Below, piece by piece: positions 54,663 through 64,000 of a stretch of DNA of 64,000 bases. A program made the translations under genes and the position numbers. Every line of letters starts with the position of its first letter. Position 1 is the first letter of the stretch. Source of the DNA: Ferrimonas sediminicola (GTDB lineage: Bacteria; Pseudomonadota; Gammaproteobacteria; Enterobacterales; Shewanellaceae); NCBI RefSeq assembly GCF_005116715.1, contig NZ_SWCI01000001.1, forward strand, positions 248,001-312,000, written 5' to 3'. The notes below the pieces were generated by a model, which was not told the origin of the DNA, did no database searches, and saw only the letters and a program-made list of their open reading frames with translations.

Positions 54663-55506
54663 GATTGTCCAGTTCCCGGTGGCGAACCGAGGTCTGTTTC
54701 TGCCGCTGGCGGAAGCGTTGCTCCAGCTGCTGGGCGATATAGACACTGCGGTGCTGGCCGCCGGTACAGCCGATGGCGACGGTCAGGTAGGCGCGGTTGT
54801 TGCGCTCCAGCATCGGCAGCCAGTTCAGCAGGAAGCTTTCGGTGTGGTCGATAAAGCGGGCCACCTCGGCCTCCTTGGCGAAGTAGCGCCGTACCGACTG
54901 GTCCAGCCCGGTGAGCGGGCGCAGTTGCGGATCCCAATGGGGATTGGGCAGGAAGCGCACGTCGAAGACGAAATCGGCGTCCTTGGGGATACCGTGCTTG
55001 AAACCGAAGGACTCGAACACCAGCAACAGTTCGCACTGGGTCCGGCCCAGCAGCCGGGTGCGGATCTCGTCGGCCAGCTGGTGGACCGACAGGCCGTCGG
55101 TCATGAAGCTGTGGTCCGCCAGGGTGCGAATCGGGGCCAGCAACTGGGTCTCCGAGGCGATCGCCTCGGCCAGGGAGGCGCCGCTGCGGGAGAGCGGGTG
55201 CAGCCTGCGGGTCTCGCTGTAGCGCTTGATCAGGCTGGAGTCCGAGGCGTCGAGGAAATAGATCTGCCGTTCGATGGACTCCGGCAGCGTCTGCAATATT
55301 TCCGGGACCTGTTCGGCCTGATCCTGAAGGTTGCGGATATCCAGGCTTACCGCCAGGGTGTCGCAGTGGCCCAGCATCTGCGTCACCAAAGCCGGCAACA
55401 TGGCCGCCGGCAGGTTGTCCACGCAGTAGCACCCCAGGTCCTCGAGTACCCGGAGGGCGACGGACTTGCCAGCCCCGGATCGGCCCGAGAGGATGATCAG
55501 CTTCAC
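54640..55506 (-). CDS. rapZ: RNase adapter protein RapZ
   Basis: A 288-aa protein that binds GlmZ/GlmY RNAs and guides RNase E, controlling glucosamine-6-phosphate synthase. Walker A is S-G-R-S-G-A-G-K-S near residue 7, Y-F-L-D-A-S near 85 is Walker B, and C-T-G-G-Q-H-R-S near 247 belongs to the RNA-binding C-terminal domain. A basic tail (residues ~265-285) is as expected. It overlaps ptsN by 4 bp. Confidence 0.95.
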   Translation of the reverse strand: MKLIILSGRSGAGKSVALRVLEDLGCYCVDNLPAAMLPALVTQMLGHCDTLAVSLDIRNLQDQAEQVPEILQTLPESIERQIYFLDASDSSLIKRYSETRRLHPLSRSGASLAEAIASETQLLAPIRTLADHSFMTDGLSVHQLADEIRTRLLGRTQCELLLVFESFGFKHGIPKDADFVFDVRFLPNPHWDPQLRPLTGLDQSVRRYFAKEAEVARFIDHTESFLLNWLPMLERNNRAYLTVAIGCTGGQHRSVYIAQQLEQRFRQRQKQTSVRHRELDNREADQNA

Positions 55507-55949
55507 GCCGTCACCAGGGCATAGAGGTCGGAGTCATTGGTGCACTTGCGCAGTGACCGACAGGTCTCCTTGTCTTCGAGTACCTTGGCCATGGCGGCCA
55601 GGGTGGTGAGGTGCTCCTGCACCGCCTCTTCCGGGACGAACAGGGCAAACAGCAGGTCCACCGGCTTGCCGTCGATGGCGTCGAAGGGGATCGCCTCGTC
55701 GCACTTGATGAATACGGCGATGGGGCGCTCGATGTTGGACAGGCGTCCGTGGGGCAGGGCGATCCCTTTACCGATACCGGTGCTGCCCATCCTCTCCCGG
55801 GCCAGCAGGCTTTCAAACAGCTGCTGGGGGTTGAGGTTCGGGTAGGAGACACCCGCCAGCTGGGAGATCATCTCCAGGGCGCGCTTTTTGCTCAGGCCCG
55901 GAGCGGCTATGGTGGCGCACTCCGGGCTCAGTAGGGTGGACAGTTCCAT
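55503..55949 (-). CDS. ptsN: Nitrogen-PTS enzyme IIA (EIIA-Ntr)
   Basis: A 148-aa PTS IIA protein of the fructose/mannitol fold. The phosphorylated His lies in G-I-A-L-P-H-G-R-L near residue 66. The final acceptor of the nitrogen PTS, it controls potassium uptake and other enzymes by protein contact. It lies between hpf (2 bp gap) and rapZ. Confidence 0.96.
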   Translation of the reverse strand: MELSTLLSPECATIAAPGLSKKRALEMISQLAGVSYPNLNPQQLFESLLARERMGSTGIGKGIALPHGRLSNIERPIAVFIKCDEAIPFDAIDGKPVDLLFALFVPEEAVQEHLTTLAAMAKVLEDKETCRSLRKCTNDSDLYALVTA

Positions 55950-55951
55950 GA

Positions 55952-56239
55952 TTAATGGCGTGAAATCTTCTCTTTGTGTTTGATTACCTGACGGTCCAGC
56001 TTGTCGATCAGGCCGTCGATGGCGGCATACATATTCTGGTCCTGGTGGGTGGCGTACACCTCACGGCCACTCAGGTTCAGTTTGGCTTCGGCGGTTTGCT
56101 GCAGTTTCTCCACATTCAGCACCACATAGACGTTGGAGATATGGTCAAAGTGGCGCTCCAGCTTATCGAACTTGGTGTGCACATAATCTCTCAGAGCGGT
56201 GGTGATCTCGACGTGATGACCGGTCAGATTGATCTGCAT
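55952..56239 (-). CDS. hpf: Ribosome hibernation-promoting factor
   Basis: A 95-aa protein from ATG 56239 (GGAGG at the right spacing); the longer frame upstream runs into the rpoN 3' end. It begins M-Q-I-N-L-T-G-H-H-V-E-I-T, as in short HPF/YhbH, and lacks the long-HPF dimerisation tail. It dimerises 70S ribosomes in stationary phase. rpoN ends 22 bp upstream. Confidence 0.95.
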   Translation of the reverse strand: MQINLTGHHVEITTALRDYVHTKFDKLERHFDHISNVYVVLNVEKLQQTAEAKLNLSGREVYATHQDQNMYAAIDGLIDKLDRQVIKHKEKISRH

Positions 56240-56261
56240 ATAGGTTCCTCCTTTTTGCCGG

Positions 56262-57716
56262 TTACAGCTGTTTCCGCTGATTGGATGGAGCGATGCCGAG
56301 GGCTTCCCTGTACTTGGCGATGGTCCGTCTCGCCACCTTGATGCCCTGTTCTGCCAGCAGCTCCGCCATTTTACTGTCGCTGAGAGGCTTTTTAGGATTC
56401 TCTGCAGCAACCAATTTTTTAATTAAAGCACGAATTGCCGTCGACGAGCACTCGCCGCCGCTGTCCGTGCTCACATGACTGGAGAAGAAGTACTTCAGTT
56501 CGAAGATTCCCCGGGGGGTGTGCATGTACTTCTGGGTGGTGACTCGGGAGATGGTGGACTCGTGCATGTCCACCGCCTCGGCCACGTCGTTGAGCACCAT
56601 GGGCTTCATCGCCTCGTCGCCGTACTCAAGGAACCCCTGCTGGAACTGGACGATGCAGTTGGCCACCTTGAGCAGGGTATCGTTGCGGCTCTCCAGGCTC
56701 TTGAGGAACCATTTGGCTTCCTGAAGGTGGCCCCGGACGAACTGGCTGTCGGCGGAGCTGCGGCTGTTGCGGCTGAGGGCGGCATACTGCTCGTTGATGC
56801 GGATCTTCGGCATGGTGTCCGGATTGAGCTCGACCACCCAGCGCCCCTTGCGCTTGGATACGGCCACATCGGGAATGACGTACTGATCGTTGTCGCTCAC
56901 CAGGGCACTGCCGGGCCTGGGGTTGAGGGTCTGGATCAGCGCCATCGCTTCCTTGAGCTCCTCCTCCTTGAGGCGGGTCTTGCGCATCAGGCCGCGGAAG
57001 TCGCGGTTGGCCAGCAGATCCATATGGTCGCGGATCAGCATCTTCGCCTCTGCCAGCCAGGGGGTCGAGGCGTCAAACTGGCTCAACTGGACCAGCAGGC
57101 ACTCAGCCAGATCCCGGGCGCAGACACCAACGGGGTCGAAACGCTGCACCCGCTTGAGGACAGCTTCCACCTCGTCCAGTTCCAGTTCATCGTCCCCCTG
57201 GGCTTCGAGGATATCCTCGGCGCTCTGAGTCAGGTAACCGCGCTCGTCGGTGGCATCGATGATGGCCACGGCGATGGCGCGGTCGGTGTCGGACATGGGG
57301 GTCAGCTCCATCTGCCACAGCAGATGGTCCTGGAGGCTGTCGCTGGTGCTGCCCTGAAAAGGCATGTCGTCCTCGCGGCTGGCCATGGGGGCGGGCGAGG
57401 AGGTGTAGTATTCGTCCCAGGAGGTGTCCACCTGCAGATCATCCGGCAGGTCGGTCTGGCTCAGGGCTTCGCTGGTGTCCAGGCTGGCGGCTTCCGGGGC
57501 GGGTTCGAGCTCGTCGCCGCCGCCGCCGAGATCGGGGGTGTCCGGGTTGGCGGGGTTGAACTCCTCCTCGACCTCAAGCAGGGGATTGGCATCCAGGGCC
57601 TCCTGGATCTCCTGCTGGAGATCCAGTGTTGACAGCTGCAGCAGGCGGATCGCCTGCTGCAGCTGCGGGGTCATGGTGAGCTGCTGTCCCAGCTTCAGCT
57701 GTAGGGAAGTCTTCAT
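56262..57716 (-). CDS. rpoN: RNA polymerase sigma-54 factor
   Basis: A 484-aa sigma factor for enhancer-dependent promoters. Region I is Gln/Leu-rich (residues 1-50, [13 protein letters not shown]), followed by an acidic linker (50-120), the core-binding region, a helix-turn-helix near 370 and the RpoN box [10 protein letters not shown] near 465 that reads the -24 element. Normal length. lptB lies 67 bp upstream, so rpoN may also have its own promoter. Confidence 0.97.
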   Translation of the reverse strand: MKTSLQLKLGQQLTMTPQLQQAIRLLQLSTLDLQQEIQEALDANPLLEVEEEFNPANPDTPDLGGGGDELEPAPEAASLDTSEALSQTDLPDDLQVDTSWDEYYTSSPAPMASREDDMPFQGSTSDSLQDHLLWQMELTPMSDTDRAIAVAIIDATDERGYLTQSAEDILEAQGDDELELDEVEAVLKRVQRFDPVGVCARDLAECLLVQLSQFDASTPWLAEAKMLIRDHMDLLANRDFRGLMRKTRLKEEELKEAMALIQTLNPRPGSALVSDNDQYVIPDVAVSKRKGRWVVELNPDTMPKIRINEQYAALSRNSRSSADSQFVRGHLQEAKWFLKSLESRNDTLLKVANCIVQFQQGFLEYGDEAMKPMVLNDVAEAVDMHESTISRVTTQKYMHTPRGIFELKYFFSSHVSTDSGGECSSTAIRALIKKLVAAENPKKPLSDSKMAELLAEQGIKVARRTIAKYREALGIAPSNQRKQL

Positions 57717-57783
57717 TTACAACAACCTGTCCTTATTCCTTCTAGTTCTTTCCGGTTGCATGCCTGGTCTCGAGTTCAAATTA

Positions 57784-58515
57784 CTATAGCTTGAACTGGT
57801 CGCCCAAGTATACCGAGCGCACCAGCTTGTTCTCGAGGATGGCGGCGGGTTCACCCTGGGCGATCAACTCGCCGTGGCTGACGATGTAGGCGTGTTCGCA
57901 GACGTCCAGAGTTTCACGGACATTGTGGTCGGTGATCAGCACCCCCAGCCCCCGATCCCGCAGATGCTGGATGATCTTCTTGATGTCGATTACCGAGATG
58001 GGATCCACTCCGGCAAAGGGCTCGTCGAGCAGAATGAATTTGGGGTCTGCGGCCAGGGCTCGGGCGATCTCCACCCGGCGCCGCTCTCCGCCGGAGAGGC
58101 TCATGCCGAGGCTGTCGCGGATGTGAGTGATGTTAAACTCCTCCAGCAACTGCTCCAGCTTCTCCACCCGCTCGGTCTGGCTCAGGTCCTTGCGGGTCTG
58201 CAGCACCGCCATCAGGTTGTCGTACACCGACAGTTTGCGGAAGATGGAGGACTCCTGGGGCAGGTAGCCGATTCCCTTGCGGGCCCGGCTGTGCATCGGC
58301 AACAGGGTGATCTCCTCGTCGTCGATCAGGATGCGGCCGCGGTCGTTCTGCACCAGCCCCACCACCATGTAGAAGGTAGTGGTCTTGCCGGCGCCGTTGG
58401 GTCCCAGCAAGCCGACGATCTGGCCGGTGCTGACCTCCAGGCCAACGTTTTTCACCACTTCCCGGCCCTTGTAGGCCTTGGCCAGCTTCTCAGCGGTCAG
58501 AGTTGAACGGGTCAT
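57784..58515 (-). CDS. lptB: LPS export ABC ATPase LptB
   Basis: A 243-aa ABC ATPase that, with LptFG, pulls LPS from the inner membrane. Walker [10 protein letters not shown] near 39, signature L-S-G-G-E-R-R-R-V near 143, Walker B I-L-L-D-E-P-F-A near 162, switch His in D-H-N-V-R near 200. Start overlaps lptA by 4 bp. Confidence 0.97.
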   Translation of the reverse strand: MTRSTLTAEKLAKAYKGREVVKNVGLEVSTGQIVGLLGPNGAGKTTTFYMVVGLVQNDRGRILIDDEEITLLPMHSRARKGIGYLPQESSIFRKLSVYDNLMAVLQTRKDLSQTERVEKLEQLLEEFNITHIRDSLGMSLSGGERRRVEIARALAADPKFILLDEPFAGVDPISVIDIKKIIQHLRDRGLGVLITDHNVRETLDVCEHAYIVSHGELIAQGEPAAILENKLVRSVYLGDQFKL

Positions 58516-59063
58516 TGCTGCGTCTCGCCCTGTTTCTCGCCCTTGGGCTCGGTCAGTGATTTCAGGTCAGCCTCGGCGGGCTGGAAGATGGTGGTGATCT
58601 GCTCATCCTCACTGCCTTCGGCCACCAGCATCTGCTTCTCCAGGTCGTACTGGATGCTGTCTCCCTGAACCAGGCTGCCGGACTGGCGCATTTCGGCCTT
58701 GCCCTTGAGGGTCAGGATCCGCTTCTGGATGTCGTAGCGGATCTCATTGGCCTGGGCTTCCGCCAGCTTGCCGTTCTCCAACATCTGCTGGTAGGTGGCC
58801 GGCGAGCCGGACGCGATCAGGGTGGTGACCACCTTGTCGTCGGTGGCTTCGGCGCGCAGTTCGTCGGCGTTGATCAGCAGGGTGCCCTGAGTGATGCGCA
58901 CCCGGCCGGAGTAGATCACCATGCCATTGGGCAGGTCCGCCCGGGAGTTGTCGGCCTTGACCTCCACCTTCTGGAGGGTGTCGCTGTCGAGGGCGGCGGC
59001 GCCGGTGCTGCCCAGCAGCATCAGGGCGGCCAGCAGCAATTTAACGGGTTTCATAGATGGCAT
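58512..59063 (-). CDS. lptA: LPS transport periplasmic protein LptA
   Basis: A 183-aa protein that forms the periplasmic bridge for LPS. Signal peptide (cut near T-G-A-A-A), then the OstA-like beta-jellyroll (residues ~25-160) and a polar tail. It overlaps the lptC end by 23 bp. ATG 59054 is an alternative start three codons in, giving the more usual M-K-P opening. Confidence 0.94.
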   Translation of the reverse strand: MPSMKPVKLLLAALMLLGSTGAAALDSDTLQKVEVKADNSRADLPNGMVIYSGRVRITQGTLLINADELRAEATDDKVVTTLIASGSPATYQQMLENGKLAEAQANEIRYDIQKRILTLKGKAEMRQSGSLVQGDSIQYDLEKQMLVAEGSEDEQITTIFQPAEADLKSLTEPKGEKQGETQQ

Positions 59064-59595
59064 TTACCTGACTCTTCAATTCAATCCGGTTCAAATTCAG
59101 ATCCGCCCACAACCCCTTGGCGGTGATGCGAAAGCCTTCACCCTGGCCCACAATCTGCCGGTTGGAGGTCATGATCATCGTCTCCAGGTCCAGCTCCAGA
59201 TAGTCGGTGGTGATGGTCTTCAGGGGTTCGTTGGGCTCAATGGAGGTGATGATAACATCATTTTCCAGTACCACGTGGCGGCCATCGCTCAGCTGCCCCT
59301 GGCTGGCCTGGACCCGCCACTTTCCCTGGCTGTTTTCAGGATAGAGCAGATAATCGGGCTGCTGCAGCCGGGTCAGGGCCAGCGCCTGGTAGTGCTCCAT
59401 CTCCTCGGCGCTGATCTCTGCGCTCAGTCGGCCGGTGTTGGCGTAGACGCGGCTGCGCAGATTCTCGGCGACGAAGTCCGGCTGGTAGCTGGGCTTGATG
59501 TCCGCCTGGGTCTGATCCTTCATCACCATGGAGCGCCAGGTCAGCAGGATGGCAGCACCGAACAGGATGGCGATGGCGATCCCTTCGCGTTTCAT
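59041..59595 (-). CDS. lptC: LPS export protein LptC
   Basis: A 184-aa bitopic protein, with one N-terminal helix (I-A-I-A-I-L-F-G-A-A-I-L-L) and a periplasmic jellyroll domain that hands LPS from LptBFG to LptA. Overlaps kdsC by 4 bp and lptA by 23 bp. Confidence 0.94.
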   Translation of the reverse strand: MKREGIAIAILFGAAILLTWRSMVMKDQTQADIKPSYQPDFVAENLRSRVYANTGRLSAEISAEEMEHYQALALTRLQQPDYLLYPENSQGKWRVQASQGQLSDGRHVVLENDVIITSIEPNEPLKTITTDYLELDLETMIMTSNRQIVGQGEGFRITAKGLWADLNLNRIELKSQVNAIYETR

Positions 59596-60149
59596 ACGCT
59601 CATCCCTTTGGCACCCTTGAGGGTGCCCTGGGCTTCCATGATCAGGTCACACAGCTCACGTACGGCACCGAAGCCGCCACGCGCTCGGGTTACCAGGTGG
59701 GCCTGTCGCAGCAGCAGAGGGTGGGCATCGGCCACCGCCACCGCCAGCCCGGTGAGCGCCATCACCGGTGCGTCCACCAGATCATCGCCGATGTAGGCGC
59801 ACTGGCCGTCGCTTACGCCCAGCCGCGATTTCAGCTCCTCATAGGCGGCGACCTTGTCCTCCACACCCTGGTAGATGTGGGCGACGCCCAGGGCCGTCAT
59901 CCGGGTCTGAACGATCTCGGATCGGCGCCCGGTGATCACCGCCACCTGTACGCCGCTGTTCTGAAGAGCCTTGACCCCGAAGCCATCCCGGGTGTGGAAT
60001 GCCTTGAGCTCCTCGCCCTGGTTGCCCAGATAGATGCGGCCATCGGAGAAGACGCCGTCGACGTCACACACCAGCAGCCGGATGGCGCCGGCGCGCTCCA
60101 GGTTGTCCCGGGAGACCGGGCCATAGAGGGTGTCGGTCATGGTCATCAC
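59592..60149 (-). CDS. kdsC: 3-deoxy-D-manno-octulosonate 8-phosphate phosphatase
   Basis: A 185-aa HAD phosphatase that makes Kdo for LPS. The nucleophile motif is V-C-D-V-D-G-V-F-S-D-G near residue 27; T-G-R-R-S near 74 and I-G-D-D-L-V-D near 123 complete the active site. No cap domain, as usual. Start ATG 60149 overlaps kdsD by 4 bp; ATG 60146 or 60140 would also fit. Confidence 0.95.
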   Translation of the reverse strand: MMTMTDTLYGPVSRDNLERAGAIRLLVCDVDGVFSDGRIYLGNQGEELKAFHTRDGFGVKALQNSGVQVAVITGRRSEIVQTRMTALGVAHIYQGVEDKVAAYEELKSRLGVSDGQCAYIGDDLVDAPVMALTGLAVAVADAHPLLLRQAHLVTRARGGFGAVRELCDLIMEAQGTLKGAKGMSV

Positions 60150-61120
60150 AGTACTCCCGCTTTCAGCATGTCCATCATATTCAGGGCGCCGACCGGGCGC
60201 GCCTGGTCGTCGATGCGCACCAGGCCGTTGATCTTGCGCTCCTCCATCAGTTTCAGGGCCTCGGCGGCCAGGATGTTGTCCTTGAGGGTGATGGGGTCGC
60301 GTGTCATCACCTGGCCTATGGTGCTGCTGTGGATCTCTACCCGGGCATCCAGCACCCGGCGCAGGTCGCCGTCGGTGAAGATGCCGGTGAGCCGCCCCTG
60401 CTCGTCGATGACGCAGGTCATTCCCAGCCCCTTGGCGGAGATCTCCAGCAGCGCCTGGGACAGGGGCATCTGCTCGGTGACACAGGGGAGCTGCTCGCCG
60501 GTATGGGTCAGGTCATCCACCCGCATCAGCAGCTTGCGCCCCAGTGCCCCGCCCGGGTGGGATAGGGCGAAATCGTCGGCGGTGAATCCCTTGGCCTGAA
60601 GCAGGGCCACCGCCAGGGCATCGCCCATCACCAGGGTGGCGGTGGTTGAGGAGGTGGGGGCCAGGCCGAGGGGGCAGGCCTCCTGCTCCACCTTGATGCA
60701 CAGGTGCACCTGGGCCAGGCGGGCGAGGGTGGAGTCGGGGCTGCCGGTCATGGCGATCACCGGAATGCCCAGGCGACGGATCACCGGCATCAGGGTCATG
60801 ATCTCTCTGGCTTCCCCGGAGTTGGAGATGGCGATGACCACGTCCTGTTCGGTGAGCATCCCCAGGTCGCCGTGACTGGCCTCACCCGGATGGACGAAAA
60901 AGGCGGGGGTGCCGGTGCTGGCCAGGGTGGCGGCAATCTTGTTGCCCACGTGCCCGGACTTGCCCATCCCCATGACGATCACCTTCCCTTGGCAGGCGAG
61001 CATCTGCTGACAGGCGGCGACGAAGCTGTCGTCGATGTACTGCTGCATCCCCTGCAGGGCTTCGATCTCCACATTGATCACTTGGCGTCCCCATTGACGC
61101 AGTTGAGAGGGGTTGGTCAT
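60146..61120 (-). CDS. kdsD: D-arabinose 5-phosphate isomerase
   Basis: A 324-aa enzyme that makes arabinose 5-phosphate, the first step to Kdo. ATG 61120 is set by homology and by GGAG upstream; the longer frame runs into yrbG. SIS domain about 35-175 (G-M-G-K-S-G-H-V-G-N-K and H-P-G-E-A-S-H-G-D-L-G), then two CBS domains (about 200-320, T-D-G-D-L-R-R near 290). Lies 17 bp after yrbG. Confidence 0.95.
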   Translation of the reverse strand: MTNPSQLRQWGRQVINVEIEALQGMQQYIDDSFVAACQQMLACQGKVIVMGMGKSGHVGNKIAATLASTGTPAFFVHPGEASHGDLGMLTEQDVVIAISNSGEAREIMTLMPVIRRLGIPVIAMTGSPDSTLARLAQVHLCIKVEQEACPLGLAPTSSTTATLVMGDALAVALLQAKGFTADDFALSHPGGALGRKLLMRVDDLTHTGEQLPCVTEQMPLSQALLEISAKGLGMTCVIDEQGRLTGIFTDGDLRRVLDARVEIHSSTIGQVMTRDPITLKDNILAAEALKLMEERKINGLVRIDDQARPVGALNMMDMLKAGVL

Positions 61121-61137
61121 GGTGTTGCTTTGCTCCT

Positions 61138-62100
61138 TTAACCCGCCTGAGTAAACAGCATGCCCTGATAGGCGATAAATACAACCAGAAGGATCAGCCC
61201 TTCGGCCCGGCTCAGTACCTGGCGCTTCTTCATCCACAGCAGCAGCAACGGGGCCAGGCTGGTGGCCATCATCATATAGAGGTCGCGGCCGGCGGCGTTG
61301 GCGTCCACCGGACCCGGTGCCAGCAGCGCCGGAACGGCCAGCACTGCCAGTATATTAAACAGATTGGAGCCCACCACGTTGCCGATGGCCAGGTCATCTT
61401 CATTCTTGAGGACACCGGCGATGCAGGCGGCCAGCTCAGGCAGACTGGTACCGATGGCGATGATGGTCAGGCCGATCACCAGGTCCGACATGCCGAACCA
61501 CTGGGCGATGCCGACGGCGCCGTCCACCATCCAGTTTGAAGCCAGGGGCAGCAGCGCCATGCCCAGAACCAGCCATACCAGGGCCATGGGGGTGGAGAGA
61601 TCCCGGGGAATCTCCTCGTCGCTCTCCCGTCCAAGGGGGTCGCTGTCGCGGTTCTGCCAGGCCTGGACACACAGGTAGCCGAGAATGATCACAAAGGCGG
61701 CGGCCAGCAGCAGGCCGTCGGTGCGACTGAGATCGAGGTCACTCAGCAGGTAGCCAGCCAACAGGGTGCCGGCCATCATCAGCGGCATCTCCCGTTTGAG
61801 GGTGGAGCTGCTGACGACCAGGGGTCTGAGCAGTGCGGTGGCGCCGAGGATCAGGGTGATATTGGCGATGTTGGATCCCAGCACATTACCTATGGCGGTA
61901 TCCCCGCGACCCTCCAGGGCGGCCGTGGCGGACACCATCATCTCCGGGGCGGAGGAACCCATGGAGACGATGGTCAGGCCGATGATCAGCGAGGGCAGTC
62001 CCAGGTTCCGGGCAATGGCGGCGGCGCCGTAAACGAATCGGTCGGCGCTCCACACCAGCAGGGCCAGCCCGCCGGCCAAGAGTAACAGGTTGAGCAACAT
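61138..62100 (-). CDS. yrbG: Calcium/sodium antiporter family protein YrbG
   Basis: A 320-aa membrane protein from ATG 62100; the longer open frame upstream overlaps mlaF and is an artefact. About ten helices in two inverted halves, each with the CaCA alpha repeat: G-S-S-A-P-E-M near 50 with G-N-V-L-G-S-N-I-A-N near 73, and G-T-S-L-P-E-L near 215 with G-N-V-V-G-S-N-L-F-N near 239. First gene of the cluster that runs to ptsO; divergent from mlaF. Confidence 0.94.
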   Translation of the reverse strand: MLLNLLLLAGGLALLVWSADRFVYGAAAIARNLGLPSLIIGLTIVSMGSSAPEMMVSATAALEGRGDTAIGNVLGSNIANITLILGATALLRPLVVSSSTLKREMPLMMAGTLLAGYLLSDLDLSRTDGLLLAAAFVIILGYLCVQAWQNRDSDPLGRESDEEIPRDLSTPMALVWLVLGMALLPLASNWMVDGAVGIAQWFGMSDLVIGLTIIAIGTSLPELAACIAGVLKNEDDLAIGNVVGSNLFNILAVLAVPALLAPGPVDANAAGRDLYMMMATSLAPLLLLWMKKRQVLSRAEGLILLVVFIAYQGMLFTQAG

Positions 62101-62391
62101 GGTCGAGAAATACCTGGCAGTATAAGAGGCGCATTGTCGCCTGAACACTTTGAAAAGAAAAGGGCGCGGCCGGATCGGAGGGGAAATTTGCGGGGCGTGT
62201 GCCCCGGGATGACCCTCATCCGCCGCTGGGTCGGAGAACACCTGTGCTACTCGGCGGCGGCCAGGGCAACTGAACCGAAGCTGAATCATGGGGGGAGGGT
62301 GCTGTTTTGTTGTTAAATTTCGTCCCGATTCTTGGTAATCTGGCCCATTACGATCTGACGTCGTGTCTGAATTGAGGGAATAACGTTCTAA

Positions 62392-63195
62392 GTGGATATT
62401 CAACGCAACCTGATCGAGGTTGAAGGGCTGACCTTCAGTCGTGGCAACCGTCGTATCTTCAAAGGGCTGAGCCTGGTGATCCCCAAGGGTAAGGTGACCG
62501 CCATCATGGGGCCCAGCGGCATCGGTAAAACCACTCTGCTCAAATTGATCGGCGGCCAGTTGCAGCCGGATTCCGGGCGGGTGCTGTTCGACGGTGAAGA
62601 TCTGCACAGAGCGGGGCGCCAGGACCTGTTCCGCATGCGCCGACGCATGAGCATGCTGTTTCAGTCCGGGGCGCTGTTCACCGACATGTCGGTCTTCGAC
62701 AACATCGCCTTTCCCCTGCGGGAACACACCCAACTGAGTGAGTCCCTGATTCGCAAGCTGGTGCTGATGAAGTTGGAAGCGGTGGGGTTGCGTGGCGCGG
62801 CCGGCCTGATGCCGTCGGAGCTGTCCGGCGGCATGCAGCGGCGGGCGGCGTTGGCGCGCGCCATCGCCCTCGAGCCGGAGCTGGTGATGTATGATGAGCC
62901 CTTCGCCGGCCAGGACCCCATCTCCATGGCGGTGCTGGTGAAACTGATCAAGGAGCTGGGACAGGCCCTGGATCTGACCTCGGTGGTGGTCAGCCACGAT
63001 GTTCAGGAGGTGCTCTCCATCGCCGATTACGCCTACGTCATCGCCGACGGTCGGGTGATCGGCGCCGGTGACAGCCAGAGCCTGCTGGCGGACGGTTCGC
63101 CCCAGTTGACCCAGTTCCTTCGGGGAGAGGCGGATGGTCCGGTGGCCTTCCACTACCCGGCTCAGGATTATCAACAGGAGCTGATGCACAAATGA
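62392..63195 (+). CDS. mlaF: Phospholipid ABC transporter ATPase MlaF
   Basis: A 267-aa ABC ATPase of the MlaFEDB complex that moves phospholipids between the membranes and keeps outer-membrane asymmetry. GTG 62392 start. Walker [10 protein letters not shown] near 38, signature L-S-G-G-M-Q-R-R-A near 144, Walker B V-M-Y-D-E-P-F-A near 165. Preceded by a 290-bp divergent intergenic region shared with yrbG; overlaps mlaE by 4 bp. Confidence 0.95.
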   Translation: MDIQRNLIEVEGLTFSRGNRRIFKGLSLVIPKGKVTAIMGPSGIGKTTLLKLIGGQLQPDSGRVLFDGEDLHRAGRQDLFRMRRRMSMLFQSGALFTDMSVFDNIAFPLREHTQLSESLIRKLVLMKLEAVGLRGAAGLMPSELSGGMQRRAALARAIALEPELVMYDEPFAGQDPISMAVLVKLIKELGQALDLTSVVVSHDVQEVLSIADYAYVIADGRVIGAGDSQSLLADGSPQLTQFLRGEADGPVAFHYPAQDYQQELMHK

Positions 63196-63974
63196 TCCTT
63201 GAATCTGTAGCCCGGTTGGGCGCGACGGGGCTGAAGACCCTCGGTTCGCTGGGCCGTGCCGGAGTGATGTTGTGGGGTGCCTTGGTGCATCGCCCGCAGC
63301 CCGCGAAGATGTGGCCACTGCTGGCCCGCCAGATCTACAACGTCGGCGTGCTATCCATGCTGATCATCCTGGTCTCCGGCCTGTTTATCGGTATGGTACT
63401 GGGCCTGCAGGGCTACACCATCCTGGTGGATTTCGGTACCGAAGACAGCCTGGGCCCCATGGTGGCGCTCTCCCTGTTGCGGGAGTTGGGCCCGGTGGTG
63501 ACGGCGCTGCTGTTTGCCGGACGGGCGGGCTCCTCCCTGACCGCGGAGATCGGTCTGATGAAGGCCACCGAGCAGCTGGCCAGCCTGGAGATGATGGCGG
63601 TGGATCCCCTGCGACGGGTGATTGCGCCGCGGTTCTGGGCCGGGGTGATCTCCATGCCTCTGCTGACGCTGATGTTTGTCGCCGTGGGCGTTTGGGGCGG
63701 ACACCTGGTTGGGGTTGAGTGGAAAGGGATCGACAGCGGTGCCTTCTGGTCCATCCTCCAGGCCTCGGTGGAGTGGCGCCAGGATATTGTTAACTGCCTG
63801 ATTAAATCTGTCGCCTTTGCGGTGGTGGTGACCTGGATCGCCACCTACAAGGGCTACAATGCCGTCCCCACTGCCGAAGGGCTGGGCCGGGCCACCACGG
63901 ATACCGTGGTCCACGCCTCCCTGGCGGTACTGGGACTGGATTTTCTGCTGACCGCATTGATGTTTGGAAACTAG
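63192..63974 (+). CDS. mlaE: Phospholipid ABC transporter permease MlaE
   Basis: A 260-aa inner-membrane permease of the MlaE/YrbE family: an interfacial helix, then about five membrane helices, with [11 protein letters not shown] and [17 protein letters not shown] as family marks. It overlaps mlaF by 4 bp, and mlaD starts one base after its stop. Confidence 0.95.
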   Translation: MILESVARLGATGLKTLGSLGRAGVMLWGALVHRPQPAKMWPLLARQIYNVGVLSMLIILVSGLFIGMVLGLQGYTILVDFGTEDSLGPMVALSLLRELGPVVTALLFAGRAGSSLTAEIGLMKATEQLASLEMMAVDPLRRVIAPRFWAGVISMPLLTLMFVAVGVWGGHLVGVEWKGIDSGAFWSILQASVEWRQDIVNCLIKSVAFAVVVTWIATYKGYNAVPTAEGLGRATTDTVVHASLAVLGLDFLLTALMFGN

Positions 63975-63975
63975 C

Positions 63976-64000
63976 ATGACGAATAGAAAACTGGAGTTGG
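63976..64000 (+). CDS. mlaD: MlaD, N-terminal start only (cut by window end)
   Basis: ATG 63976 opens M-T-N-R-K-L-E-L and runs off the window. By gene order this is the MCE-domain substrate-binding protein of the Mla complex; only eight codons are visible. Confidence 0.7.

Noticed and set aside
61138-63318. A single 726-aa protein fused to the antiporter
   Set aside because: The upstream half is antisense to mlaF and lacks protein-like composition; ATG 62100 gives a normal 320-aa YrbG.

Overview
The window reads as a gammaproteobacterial chromosome, most likely Alteromonadales near Ferrimonas or Shewanella. The evidence is gene order: csrD followed by a full MSHA type IV pilus locus, then mreBCD-maf-rng-yhdP-nitrilase-tldD, and later the rpoN/lpt/kds cluster divergent from mla. 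The species call is inference; no rRNA or tRNA gene was seen. From about 13.67 kb onward the DNA is GC-rich and densely coding. The first 13.6 kb is clearly poorer in GC, has long non-coding stretches and looks horizontally acquired.

Region 1 (1-13.6 kb) is a mobile island. It opens inside a tyrosine recombinase and continues with two more recombinase-like proteins, two small proteins with coiled coils and a RecD-like helicase, all with overlapping ends. This resembles the gamma-mobile-trio, recombinase-in-trio and Tn554 classes of element. The cargo is a SieB-like superinfection-exclusion membrane protein next to a PIN-like nuclease candidate, about twenty tandem 42-bp units, a HigA-like fragment protein, a lone P-loop ATPase and an orphan ParS/MbcA-type antitoxin. 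An 82-bp segment holding the 3' end of the helicase gene is repeated in degenerate form 4 kb downstream, which suggests the island grew by successive insertions. The best candidate for a new system is the SieB/PIN pair, and secondarily the ATPase and the repeat array.

Region 2 (13.7-16.4 kb) holds a bidirectional terminator, a two-gene minus-strand unit (HicA-like small protein and an Ala/Gly-rich membrane protein), a divergent unknown 461-aa protein and an Ohr peroxidase.

Region 3 (16.5-35.7 kb) is csrD plus the MSHA pilus genes: PilM/N/O-like parts, secretin, ATPases, platform protein, minor pilins, MshP and MshQ. Two MshA-type major pilins stand in tandem.

Region 4 (35.8-46.6 kb) is the cell-shape and envelope block mreB-mreC-mreD-maf-rng-yhdP-nitrilase-tldD.

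Region 5 (46.7-52.1 kb) is an export operon (TolC-like channel, HlyD-like adaptor, two ABC-2 permeases with no ATPase gene) followed by an outer-membrane barrel protein.

Region 6 (52.2-54.2 kb) is darP (minus strand) and pmbA (plus strand). TldD and PmbA, the two halves of one protease, are thus encoded about 6 kb apart.

Region 7 (54.4-62.1 kb, minus strand) is yrbG-kdsD-kdsC-lptC-lptA-lptB-rpoN-hpf-ptsN-rapZ-ptsO, joining Kdo/LPS export to nitrogen-PTS and sigma-54 functions. Divergent from it, mlaF-mlaE-mlaD (cut by the window end) encode the phospholipid transport system.
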